From Phycisphaeraceae bacterium (GTDB lineage: Bacteria > Planctomycetota > Phycisphaerae > Phycisphaerales > UBA1924): a stretch of DNA of 64,000 nucleotides. Positions 18,513 to 26,078 of this stretch are shown piece after piece. Location: positions 1 through 64,000 of the forward strand of contig JAJTHN010000012.1 of assembly GCA_021297895.1 (NCBI GenBank). The letters are read 5' to 3'. Below the pieces are notes generated by a model that saw nothing but the letters and a program-made list of their open reading frames with translations, was not told the origin of the DNA and did no database searches. Position numbers and translations under genes: made by a program. The number at the start of each line of letters is the position of its first letter. The first letter of the stretch is position 1.

Positions 18513-19451
18513 ATGTCGCGCATCATGTCGATCGCCATCGTTCTCGCTCTGGCGGGATCGTCGTCCATCGCACTGGCCGGCCTCTCGCAGGCGAGCATCT
18601 CCGCGCCGGGCGGATTCGTTCAGACCCTCGCCGCCCCAGCCAGTTCAACGAGCAACCCCTGGGCCGGCAGCGATCTGACGATTATGTTCACGTCGCCCAG
18701 CACCGACCTGCAGGAGGCGACCTTCTCCGGCAACGCCTCGGTCTTCCGCGCTTCAGCCCACGCCAGTGCCAACACCTCCAACAGCGCTTCCGGCACTGTC
18801 GGCATGGGCTTTCTCAAGTTCCAGGCACAGAACAATGGGCCGAACAACTCCAACTTCGCCGCCGCCGATGCAAGTGGCGGGTGGAAGGACACCTTCACCA
18901 TCTCATCACCCGGCCTGACCGGTCAGTCCGGCTTCATGCAATTCACCCTCAACATCACAGGCAGCCTCGCCGCCAGCGGCTTTGCCGGTCTGGCGTCTTT
19001 CGGTGTCACCGCGTACAAGGACAACATCCAACTTATGGCCAACCCCTTGGCCAACCCCGGAAACTCCGATCTCATCAGCACCGATCGTCAATACGGCAAC
19101 TGGGTCGCCTCCAGCGCCCCCGATGTCTCCAAGAACGTGAATGATGTCATCACCATGGCCGTCCCGTTTACCTACGGCACCCCCTTCACGCTCGGCATCT
19201 ACGCTCGCGCCCACGCCGGCATGCGTTCCAGCAGCGGTGTCCCCGGCAACTCCCAGGCAAGCGTTCAGTTCCAGAACACCCTGGTCTGGGGCGGCATCTC
19301 GAACATGTTCGTCGGCGGCACCAGCACGACCACCAACGACTACACCGTCGCCGCGGCTTCCGGCGTCGATTGGCGCGGCGTCGTTCCCTCCCCCGCCGCC
19401 GCCTCGCTGCTGGGCATGGGCTCGCTTCTGGTCAGCCGCCGCTGCCGCTGA
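18513..19451 (+). CDS. Secreted protein with PEP-CTERM-like C-terminal sorting signal
   Basis: A 312-residue exported protein. It has a classical signal peptide (MSRIMSIAIVLALAGSSSIA) and a Ser/Thr/Asn-rich beta-type body. At the end, VPSPAAASLLGMGSLLVSRR combines a VPSPA motif, a short hydrophobic helix and a basic tail, the architecture of PEP-CTERM/exosortase substrates, with PSPAA in place of VPEPA as often seen in Phycisphaerae. Body function is not recognised. AAGGAG at 18498-18503, nine bases upstream, supports the ATG at 18513. A terminator follows at 19493. Confidence 0.8.
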   Translation: MSRIMSIAIVLALAGSSSIALAGLSQASISAPGGFVQTLAAPASSTSNPWAGSDLTIMFTSPSTDLQEATFSGNASVFRASAHASANTSNSASGTVGMGFLKFQAQNNGPNNSNFAAADASGGWKDTFTISSPGLTGQSGFMQFTLNITGSLAASGFAGLASFGVTAYKDNIQLMANPLANPGNSDLISTDRQYGNWVASSAPDVSKNVNDVITMAVPFTYGTPFTLGIYARAHAGMRSSSGVPGNSQASVQFQNTLVWGGISNMFVGGTSTTTNDYTVAAASGVDWRGVVPSPAAASLLGMGSLLVSRRCR

Positions 19452-19492
19452 AGCGGGGCCGTCGCGGCGGAACATCACTTCATCACACGCAG

Positions 19493-19518
19493 AGGCCGGG
19501 ACAATCGTCCCGGCCTTT
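19493..19518 (+). terminator. Intrinsic terminator
   Basis: Ten-bp stem AGGCCGGGAC (19493-19502) and complement (19507-19516), loop AATC, followed by TTTGTTC. Located 42 bp after the PEP-CTERM-like gene. Confidence 0.85.
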
Positions 19519-19553
19519 GTTCATTTCATCGCATGTGGCCGTATGCTCCCCGC

Positions 19554-20216
19554 ATGAGCAGCACCACCCCCCGCGGCCCCCAGACCCCCCGCCCGGCGTT
19601 CAACGCCCGCCCCGGCGAGCAGTACACGATCCGCCGCAAGTTCTTCAAGCTCTTCGGCGCATCCTTCCGCGTGTACAACCCCGAGGGCCGCGTCGTCGCC
19701 TATTGCAAGCAGAAGGCCTTCAAGCTCAAGGAGGACATGCGCCTCTACACGGACGAAACCGCCGCCGAGGAGCTGCTGGTCATCAAGGCCCGGAGTGTCA
19801 TCGACTTCGGCGCGACCTACGACGTCGCGCTGCCGACGGGGCAGGTGCTCGGCTCGCTGCGTCGGGCGGGGCTGATGTCGACCTTTGTGCGCGACAGTTG
19901 GATGGTCTTCAACAACGAGGGGCGACAGATCGCCGCGCTGGCCGAGGAGGGTTCGTTCAGGCCGCTGCTGAGGCGGTACGTGGAGATTGTCAGCGTCTTC
20001 TCGCCGCAGGTCTTCTCGCTCAATCGCGCCAGCGAGCAAGCCGGCGGGCAAGCCGCGGGTGCTGCCGGCGGGCCTATCGCGACCTTCCGCACGCACTTCA
20101 ACCCGATCTCCTACCGCCTGAGCATCGCGATCCGGGCCGATGATCCGGAGCTCGATGACCTGATGATCCTGGCCGTCGGCTGCCTGATCGCCGCGATCGA
20201 GGGCCGGCAGGACTGA
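19554..20216 (+). CDS. LURP-one-related (Tubby-like fold) protein
   Basis: A 220-residue protein with the pattern of the LURP-one/DUF567 family, related to phospholipid scramblases and Tubby: YTIRRKFFKLFGASFRVYNPEGRVVAYCKQKAFKLKED split over about residues 24-62, then LRLYTDE-like turns, LVIKARSVIDFGATYDV, LRRAGLMSTFVRDSWMVF and a C-terminal hydrophobic segment DDLMILAVGCLIAAI. The last probably forms the buried helix of the 12-strand barrel. Bacterial members have no settled function; membrane or phosphoinositide-like lipid binding is a family-based guess. Start at the ATG 19554 rather than 19533, because the preceding residues show no conservation pattern. Confidence 0.7.
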   Translation: MSSTTPRGPQTPRPAFNARPGEQYTIRRKFFKLFGASFRVYNPEGRVVAYCKQKAFKLKEDMRLYTDETAAEELLVIKARSVIDFGATYDVALPTGQVLGSLRRAGLMSTFVRDSWMVFNNEGRQIAALAEEGSFRPLLRRYVEIVSVFSPQVFSLNRASEQAGGQAAGAAGGPIATFRTHFNPISYRLSIAIRADDPELDDLMILAVGCLIAAIEGRQD

Positions 20217-20243
20217 CGCCGCTCCTGCGCGAGGCGGAAAGAA

Positions 20244-20273
20244 ACCGGCCCCGGACAATCGCCCGGGGCCGGT
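20244..20273. terminator. Bidirectional terminator between LURP-one gene and tkt
   Basis: Eleven-bp perfect stem ACCGGCCCCGG (20244-20254) with complement (20263-20273) and an 8-nt loop. On the minus strand it is followed by a T-rich TTCTTT, giving an intrinsic terminator for tkt; on the plus strand the T run is weak. Confidence 0.8.
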
Positions 20274-20305
20274 CGAACTTCACGCGAATCGGAACTCGCT
20301 GGCGA

Positions 20306-22273
20306 TCAGACGACCTGCAGCAGCTTCATCGTCTCCTTGACGATGTCCTCGCTGGTGATGCTGCACATCTTGAGCACTTCCTCGGGGGTCTTGGCGCTCT
20401 TGGGGATGCGTCGCACGAACATCTGACGCAGGGTGAACGAGTCGCCGCTGGCCGTCAGCGCATCGGCAACGGCCGAGCCGATGCCGCCGCCGTAGTTGTC
20501 CTCGATGGTCACGATGTAGCCGCCGTTGGCGTTGGCGATGTCCAGCAGCTTGTCCTCATCGAACGGAAGCGAGTACAGGTCGACCAGGGTCGCGCTGACG
20601 CCCGCCTTGTCCAGCGCATCCAGGGCCTTGTTGGCCTCGTGCACCATGTAGCCGCTGGCGCACAGCAGAACATCGCGGCCCTCGCTGAGAACCTCGAAGC
20701 CGCCGAGGTTGAAGGCCGTCTGGTCGCTGTAGATGAACTCGGTGTCGGCACGCAGCGTGCGCATGTAGCACACGCCCTCGTACTCGGCCATCGCGTGCGT
20801 CAGGGCGTACGCGGCATAGGCGTCGCTGGGCTGGAGGACGTAGCAGCCGGGGTTGCCGCGGTGGTCGCGCATCGTGCTGAAGGCGCGGAACCAGGCGATG
20901 TCCGGCAGGCTCATCTGGCTCGGGCCATCGGCCGCGAGGGTGATGCCCGCGTGGCTTCCGACGATCTTGAGGTTGGCCCCGCTGTTGATGGCCATTTCGA
21001 TCTGGTCGTAACCGCGTGTGACGAACTTGGCGAAGGTCGAACAGAAGGGGATCTTCCCCGCGGCGGAGAGACCGGCCGCGACCGAGTACATGTTCTGCTC
21101 GGCGATCTTGCACTCGACAAAGCGGCTCTCGAGGGTCTTGTCCTTCTTGAACATGTCGGCGAACGTCGAGTTGGAGACGTCCGCATCCAGCGCCACCACG
21201 CGCTCATTGGCCTGGCCCAGGGCCCGCAGCGCGATGCCGTAGGCGCGGCGGGTGGCCATCTTGCCCGACTGGATCGCGCTGACAAGGTCGAACTTCTTGG
21301 CGATCTCGCCGAGGGTCACAAAGTCGTTGTTGCGCAGCTCGCGGTTGGCGGCCTGCGCCGGGGGCTGGATCTCGAACCCGTCGCTGGAGACCAGCGAGCT
21401 GGTCAGCTCCACGCGACGCTCATCCAGCTCGGCCATCGCCTTCTGCATCACGTCGCCGGTCGCCGGCTTGCCGTGCCAGCCCGCGCCGCTCATGACCGTC
21501 GTGCCCCAGCCCTTGACCGTCCGGGCCACGATGGCCATCGGCTGTCCGGGGGTGCCGCTGATCTTGGCGAACTCATCCATCGCGGTCTTGATCTGCGCGG
21601 GGGCGTGACCGTCGATCTCCATCACGTTGAAGCCCAGCGCCTCGAGCTTGGCGCGGGTCACGGCGGCGGACTGCTGCTTGCTGACGCGGTCGGCCTGGCC
21701 GTAGTCGTTGCAGTTGAAGATCGCCAGCACGTTGCTGAGGCGATGGTCCATGATGAAGTCCAGCGCCTCGGCGATCTGGCCCTCGCGGCTCTCACCATCG
21801 CCGATCACGCAGTAAATCCGGCGATCGATCCCGTCCTGGCGGGCGGCGATGCCGAGTCCCGCGGCCACCGAGAGGCCCTGGCCCAGCGAGCCGGTCGCCG
21901 CGTCGAAGAAGGGGAAGCCTTCCATGGGGTTCGGGTGGCCATCGACCTCGCTGGCGGCCTCGCGCAGCTTCATCGCATCGGCAACGGTCATCGGCCTGCG
22001 GCTGGACGGATCCTTGCCGATCATGACGCCGAGCTTCGCGCACGCGGCGTAGACGATCGGGACCGCATGTCCCTCGCTGAGGACCAGACGATCGCTGGTG
22101 GGGTAGTCGGGGTACTCGGGGCTCCAGCGCATCGAGTTGAACATCAACACCGTGATGATGTGACCGAGCGACATGGCCGTCGACGGGTGTCCGGATCCGG
22201 CCGCGGCGCACATCTCCAGGGACAGACGGTCCAGTTCGATGGCTTGGGCATGGACGGCGGCTTCGAATGACAT
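20306..22273 (-). CDS. tkt: Transketolase
   Basis: A 655-residue thiamine-diphosphate enzyme of the pentose phosphate pathway, carrying full N-terminal, central and C-terminal domains. Seen: GSGHPSTAMSLGHI, SEGHAVPIVYA, the ThDP motif starting GDGESREGQIAEALDF and ending at FNCNDYGQAD, the central-domain ThDP glutamate region ECKIAEQNMYSVAAGLS, and GITLAADGPSQM with SLPDIAWFRAF. The sequence resembles the archaeal/planctomycete-type transketolase more than the E. coli one. Start at 22273 is supported by AAGGA eight bases upstream. A long same-frame extension through the repeat region (to 23215) is rejected. It is divergent from dnaN across a 1.4-kb repeat-rich gap. Confidence 0.92.
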   Translation of the reverse strand: MSFEAAVHAQAIELDRLSLEMCAAAGSGHPSTAMSLGHIITVLMFNSMRWSPEYPDYPTSDRLVLSEGHAVPIVYAACAKLGVMIGKDPSSRRPMTVADAMKLREAASEVDGHPNPMEGFPFFDAATGSLGQGLSVAAGLGIAARQDGIDRRIYCVIGDGESREGQIAEALDFIMDHRLSNVLAIFNCNDYGQADRVSKQQSAAVTRAKLEALGFNVMEIDGHAPAQIKTAMDEFAKISGTPGQPMAIVARTVKGWGTTVMSGAGWHGKPATGDVMQKAMAELDERRVELTSSLVSSDGFEIQPPAQAANRELRNNDFVTLGEIAKKFDLVSAIQSGKMATRRAYGIALRALGQANERVVALDADVSNSTFADMFKKDKTLESRFVECKIAEQNMYSVAAGLSAAGKIPFCSTFAKFVTRGYDQIEMAINSGANLKIVGSHAGITLAADGPSQMSLPDIAWFRAFSTMRDHRGNPGCYVLQPSDAYAAYALTHAMAEYEGVCYMRTLRADTEFIYSDQTAFNLGGFEVLSEGRDVLLCASGYMVHEANKALDALDKAGVSATLVDLYSLPFDEDKLLDIANANGGYIVTIEDNYGGGIGSAVADALTASGDSFTLRQMFVRRIPKSAKTPEEVLKMCSITSEDIVKETMKLLQVV

Positions 22274-22281
22274 GGGTGTGA

Positions 22282-22286
22282 TCCTT
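22282..22286 (-). promoter_or_regulatory. Shine-Dalgarno site of tkt
   Basis: AAGGA on the minus strand, 8 nt before ATG 22273. It decides the start against a much longer open frame that runs into the 21-bp repeats. Confidence 0.7.
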
Positions 22287-22514
22287 TCGCGTGCGGAACA
22301 GTGGCCCGGCACCGGGGCGGGCCCGATGCGGGTGGGTGCAGACCGAGCCCGGCAGACGGGCCCAATCATGCGTATCGGCGCATGGCACGTCCTTTGCCGA
22401 GAAAATCTCGTCCATGGAGTATCAGCGCCCCCGCCCCCAAGGTCCAGTCCGCGCCGAAAAACCGATGGTCCGCCGTTGCGCCGCCGAGATGCCCTCCGGA
22501 GGGAAGAAGTGGAT

Positions 22515-22670
22515 GCACGAAGGCGCGAAGACGCGAAGAAGAGGGGGAAGAAGGGGGAGAAGAGAGGGGAAGAGGGGGAGGGGAGCGGGGAAGAAGAAGA
22601 GGGGGGAGGGGGAGATGGGGTGCGGGAAAGAGGAGAAGGGGTGGGGAGAGGGGGAGACCGGGTCTGGACG
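22515..22670 (+). repeat. Purine-rich intergenic repeat element, copy 1
   Basis: About 155 bp, almost purely G and A on the plus strand, opening with GCACGAAGGCGCGAAGACGC and then long GGGGGAAGAAG-type runs. The same opening followed by a purine run occurs in inverted orientation at 23404-23580: about 24 of the first 25 bases match, then gapped similarity. A transcript would be nearly pure purine and the duplex could adopt triplex structure. It lies 240 bp upstream of tkt. No gene is credible here. Confidence 0.75.
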
Positions 22671-22887
22671 CCGGATCTGAGGCTTTGCGAAGATCCGGAT
22701 CGGGGGGCGACGATCGGGGATAGGGGTGCGGGGATCGGGGATGAGATTGCCGAGATCCTCAGCTCATGGCCTCCGTCGCCGCCGAAACGCCTTCCGTGAA
22801 TAAGCTGTCGGTTGCCCATCGGCCACCGCCCGCCCATGCCCGCTCGGAGCGCGCTGAGGTGCCCAATCAGGGTGATCCCCACCCCTC

Positions 22888-23265
22888 GGGAGGGATTCCT
22901 GATCGCACGGGCGGTGCGCGGCCGCGCATGGGAGGAGCTTTCGATCGAACGGGAGGAGCTCAAGTTCGATCGGGAGGAGCTCAAGTTCGATCGGAAGGAG
23001 CTCAAGTTCGAACGGGAGGAGCTCAAGATCGAACGGAAGGAGCTCACGATCGAACGGAAGGAGCTCAAGTTCGAACGGAAGGAGCTCAAGTTCGACCGGG
23101 AGGAGCTCACGATCGAACGGAAGGACCTCAAGTTCGATCGGGAGGCCCTCAAGATCGATCGGGAGGAGCTTTCGATGCATCGGGAGGAGCATTCGTGAGC
23201 ACGGGCGGGGCTCACGTGCGCTGATCAGGGGCTCACGAGCGAGCGGGAGGAGCCCGCGTGCGACC
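22888..23265 (+). repeat. 21-bp tandem array A (about 18 units)
   Basis: A head-to-tail array with an exact 21-bp period. The best-conserved units are the twelve from 22930 to 23181; they start GGRAGGAGCTC and end WTCGAWC. Units 22951-22971 and 22972-22992 are identical. Degenerate units keep the phase on both sides (22888-22929 and 23182-23265, with traces to about 23349). Each unit holds two palindromes, GAGCTC and TTCGAA/ATCGAT. Because 21 is divisible by 3, several frames stay open and read as heptapeptides (for example EELKFDR), but no ribosome-binding site or domain supports translation. Confidence 0.92.
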
Positions 23266-23403
23266 GAATGGGGCCTGCCTTGCGTCTTTCGCCTCAGGAT
23301 CGTGATCGATCGGTCCGCTTTCGGCCATGATCGCCGCGCGTTCGATCACAATCGACCCTCGCGACCACCCATGGCCCCCCGCGCCGGCCTTTTTCCGCCC
23401 ACC

Positions 23404-23580
23404 CCAGCCCCCATCGCGCACCCCTCTTCCCCTCTCCCCCTCCCCGCTCTTCTCTTCCCCCTCCTCTGTCTTCCCTTCCCCCTCCCCTGTCTACTCCTCC
23501 CCCTTCCCTCTTCTCTCCTCCCCTTTCCCTCTTCTCTTCTCCCCCTTCCCCCTCCTCTTCGCGTCTTCGCGTCTTCGTGC
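23404..23580 (-). repeat. Purine-rich intergenic repeat element, copy 2 (inverted)
   Basis: About 175 bp of almost pure pyrimidine on the plus strand, ending in TCTTCGCGTCTTCGTGC. On the minus strand this is an inverted copy of the element at 22515-22670. The two copies flank tandem array A and point toward it. It ends 112 bp before the dnaN start codon, so it may form part of the dnaN 5' region. Confidence 0.75.
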
Positions 23581-23691
23581 AAATCCCCTCTTCGAGCGGC
23601 CAGCGTGGCCCGGTGATCGCGCGGTTGCGGGCGGGGGGTGGGCGGGAGCGGTCGCGGGTGATTACACTGTTGTTCAACATCTGGAGTCCGC

Positions 23692-24942
23692 ATGAAGATT
23701 ATCGCTGATCGCGCTGCGCTCATGGAGGCGGCGAACCTTGTTGCCGCCGTTGTCCCCGCCCGTTCTCCCTCGCCGGCGCTCTCCTGCCTCAAGCTCACCG
23801 CCGAGAAGCACGGCGGCGTCGGCACATTGACCGTGGCCGGCACCGATGCCGAGGCCTCGCTGGAAATGACGCTCACGCAGGTCGATGTCAGCCAGCCGGG
23901 CGTCGCGGTTGTCAGCGCCGAGAAGCTCAAGCAGATCCTCGGGGCCGTGGCCGAGGGCGCGCCGACCATCACGATGGAACTCGACGGCGACCAGTGCAAG
24001 ATCACCGGCAGCCACGCCAAGTTCCGCATCTTCGCATTCCCCGCGGGCGACTACCCGCCCTTCCCCGACTTCGCCGCGGCCATCGGCAGCGCGACCGGAC
24101 CGGGCGCAGCGCGCAGCACGTTCATCCACAGCGCCGGCGGGTTGCTGGCGCTGGTCACGCGGACCGTCTTCGCCACCGCGCGGGAGACCAGCCGCTACGC
24201 GATCAACGGCGTGCTGCTCAAGCGTGACGGCCGCAAGATCGAAATGGTCGCCACCGATGGCCGCCGTCTGGCCCTTTCGCGCTCCACGCTCAAGCCGCAG
24301 CCCGCGGGCGGCGGCGCGGGCGGCTCGGGGGGCGAGAGCACGCCGGTCTCGTGCATCATCCCGACGCGCGCGCTGAACCTGCTGACCCGCCTTGCGGGCG
24401 ATCCGGAGGCGAGCGTGCGGATCGCCGTCACCGACAACCGCGTGTTCTTCGCGTTTTACGATGTCGAGCTCAAGGGCAAGGAGGGCAAGGACGCATCGGG
24501 CGGCGGCCAGAGCCCGCGCGCGATCCTCAGCAGCACGCTGGTCGAGGGGACCTTCCCGCCGTACGAGGATGTCATCCCCAAGGATCACGACAAGAAGGCG
24601 ACAACGGGCCGCGATGAGCTCAGCAGCGCCGTGCGTCAGGCCAGCGTGCTGACCAACGAGGAAAGCCGCGGCATCCGCATGACCTTCAGCGGGAAGAACA
24701 AGAGCGTCCGCCTCAGCAGCCGCGCACCGGAGCTGGGCGATTCGGAAATCGACCTCGGGCTGACGGCCTATGAGGGCGAGGACCTGACGATTTCGTTCAA
24801 CCCGGCCTTCATCGCCGATGCGCTCCGCGCGGTTCCGGAGCCCGAGGTCATGTGGGAGTTCAAGGCCTCCAACAAGCCCGGCGTGATGAAGGTCGGTGCG
24901 GAGTTTCTGTACGTGATCATGCCCGTGAACCTGCCGGAGTAA
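23692..24942 (+). CDS. dnaN: DNA polymerase III subunit beta (sliding clamp)
   Basis: A 416-residue beta clamp, longer than the usual 365-380. It begins MKIIADRAALMEAANLVAAVVPARSP with the standard N-terminal helix, contains EKLKQILGAVAEG, FVTRTVFATA-like LVTRTVFATARETSRYAINGV and the C-terminal NPAFIADALRAV and FLYVIMPVNL. Two Gly-rich insertions (near AGGGAGGSGGES and KEGKDASGGGQ) account for the extra length and probably lie in inter-domain or surface loops. GGAG five bases upstream supports the ATG. dnaA, recF and gyrB are not next to it, and I find no DnaA boxes in the upstream gap, so an origin here is not supported. Confidence 0.95.
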   Translation: MKIIADRAALMEAANLVAAVVPARSPSPALSCLKLTAEKHGGVGTLTVAGTDAEASLEMTLTQVDVSQPGVAVVSAEKLKQILGAVAEGAPTITMELDGDQCKITGSHAKFRIFAFPAGDYPPFPDFAAAIGSATGPGAARSTFIHSAGGLLALVTRTVFATARETSRYAINGVLLKRDGRKIEMVATDGRRLALSRSTLKPQPAGGGAGGSGGESTPVSCIIPTRALNLLTRLAGDPEASVRIAVTDNRVFFAFYDVELKGKEGKDASGGGQSPRAILSSTLVEGTFPPYEDVIPKDHDKKATTGRDELSSAVRQASVLTNEESRGIRMTFSGKNKSVRLSSRAPELGDSEIDLGLTAYEGEDLTISFNPAFIADALRAVPEPEVMWEFKASNKPGVMKVGAEFLYVIMPVNLPE

Positions 24943-24981
24943 GAGGGCGGGAGCGAGGGCGCGATCGGCGGGAGTGCGCCT

Positions 24982-25086
24982 GGGCACGGGTGCGCCGGGG
25001 GTGGTGGTGCGCGTGATCGGCGTGGCGGTGCGCGCGATGAGTGTGATGGCTTGCGCGATGAGCGTGGCGGTGCGCTGCACGCTTGG
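24982..25086 (+). repeat. 21-bp tandem array B (about 5 units)
   Basis: Degenerate head-to-tail units at 24982, 25003, 25024, 25045 and 25066, each exactly 21 bp. The clearest begin GGYGGTGCGC and end GATGAGYGT. The sequence is unrelated to arrays A, C and D. It begins 40 bp after the dnaN stop and has no gene. Confidence 0.75.
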
Positions 25087-25172
25087 ACCCATGGGCGTTT
25101 GTCCTGAGGTACCGCGCGGCCGGCGCGGGGTGGCCCCCGATGGGGGCGATCGGCCCGGCGAACTTCAAGAAG

Positions 25173-25277
25173 TCTTGATGCGGTGGGGGGTGGCGTTGAT
25201 CTTGCTGCGGCTGGGCTTGATATCGCTGCGACTGGCCCTGATGTCGCTTCGACGGTCCTCGATATCGCTTCGCGGGG
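25173..25277 (+). repeat. 21-bp tandem array C (4-5 units)
   Basis: Units start at 25173, 25194, 25215, 25236 and 25257 with a period of 21 bp. The core of each is TTGATATCGCT(G/T)CG or a near variant; the first unit is degenerate. It lies in the gap between dnaN and the SnoaL-like gene, 140 bp before that gene's start, and could belong to its promoter region. Confidence 0.75.
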
Positions 25278-25417
25278 GCACGCCCGCCCGGCCAGAGCCC
25301 TCGCCGATCATCCCCCTCTGGTTTTCCACGCCGTGGGCCGAGACACGGCTCGCGGGTTCTGGTACGCTTGCGCCACCGCCGGGATGGACCCCGGCACGCG
25401 ACCACTCAAGGTGAAGC

Positions 25418-25957
25418 ATGGCCAAGAAGAAGACCACATCCCCCGCGAAGAAGACCGGCACAAAGGCCAAGGCGAGCAAGAAGCCCGCCCCCGCAAAGAA
25501 GCCCGCGGCCAAGTCCAAACCCGCCGCCAAGAAGCCCGCCGCCGCCAAGCCGTCGGGCAAGCCCGCCCCCGCCGCGGGCGTGTCGCAGATCTCCACCGGC
25601 GGCGGCGCCAGCCCCGGAGAAATCGGCCGCAACCTCGTGGCGATGTTCAACGGCGGCAAGGGCGAAGAGGTCGAGAAGAAGTACTGGGCCCCGACGATCA
25701 CATCGATCGAGGGCATGGGCATGGCCTGGCACGGCCTCAAGGCCGTCCGCGAGAAGAACACACAGTGGGGAGCGCAGAACGAAGTGCTCGGCGGTTCGGC
25801 CGAAGGGCCGTACGTCGGCGCGACAGGTTTCGCCGTCAAGTTCCGCATCCACATCCGCGAACGCAGCACCGGCAAAGAGGACCTGATGGAAGAAGTGGGC
25901 GTCTACACCGTCCGCGACGGCAAGATCGTGACCGAAGAGTTCATGTACCTGGCCTGA
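25418..25957 (+). CDS. SnoaL-like (NTF2-fold) protein with histone-H1-like Lys/Ala/Pro tail
   Basis: A 179-residue two-part protein. Residues 1-55 are almost only Lys, Ala and Pro with KKPAPAKKPAAK-type repeats, like histone H1 C-terminal tails or bacterial HC1-like proteins, and should be disordered and bind nucleic acid. Residues about 65-179 look like a SnoaL-like/NTF2 domain (NLVAMFNGGKGEEVEKKYW, VYTVRDGKIVTEEFMYL), a fold used for cyclases, isomerases and stress-related proteins. The combination is uncommon. Tandem array C lies upstream and array D downstream. Function unknown; DNA or RNA association is an inference from the tail. A strong terminator follows. Confidence 0.8.
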   Translation: MAKKKTTSPAKKTGTKAKASKKPAPAKKPAAKSKPAAKKPAAAKPSGKPAPAAGVSQISTGGGASPGEIGRNLVAMFNGGKGEEVEKKYWAPTITSIEGMGMAWHGLKAVREKNTQWGAQNEVLGGSAEGPYVGATGFAVKFRIHIRERSTGKEDLMEEVGVYTVRDGKIVTEEFMYLA

Positions 25958-25996
25958 GCGACGCGTTCGCGGCCGTCATCGAGCGTTCAGACCACG

Positions 25997-26026
25997 GGCG
26001 GCGGGCCAGAGGCTCGCCGCCTTTTT
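25997..26026 (+). terminator. Intrinsic terminator
   Basis: An 11-bp GC-rich stem with one G-U pair (25997-26007 with 26011-26021), three-base loop, then T5. It is 39 bp after the SnoaL-like gene. Confidence 0.88.
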
Positions 26027-26078
26027 CATGGTCCCGTGACAGCCCCCGGCGGCGAACGCGGCGGGCCCGCCGAGCGCA

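Noticed and set aside
22812-23198. 128-residue heptad-repeat reading frame as a gene
   Set aside because: Period 21 keeps several frames open on both strands, no ribosome-binding site is found, and no part outside the repeat looks like a protein domain.
20306-23215. N-terminally extended transketolase of 969 residues
   Set aside because: The extra 314 codons run through the 21-bp array and low-complexity DNA; the internal ATG at 22273 has a good Shine-Dalgarno site and matches the family start.
22888-23265. CRISPR array
   Set aside because: Units are contiguous with no unique spacers and no cas genes are present.
22274-23691. Replication origin beside dnaN
   Set aside because: No TTATNCACA-type DnaA boxes or AT-rich unwinding region; dnaA, recF and gyrB are absent. 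The divergent gene direction alone is not evidence.
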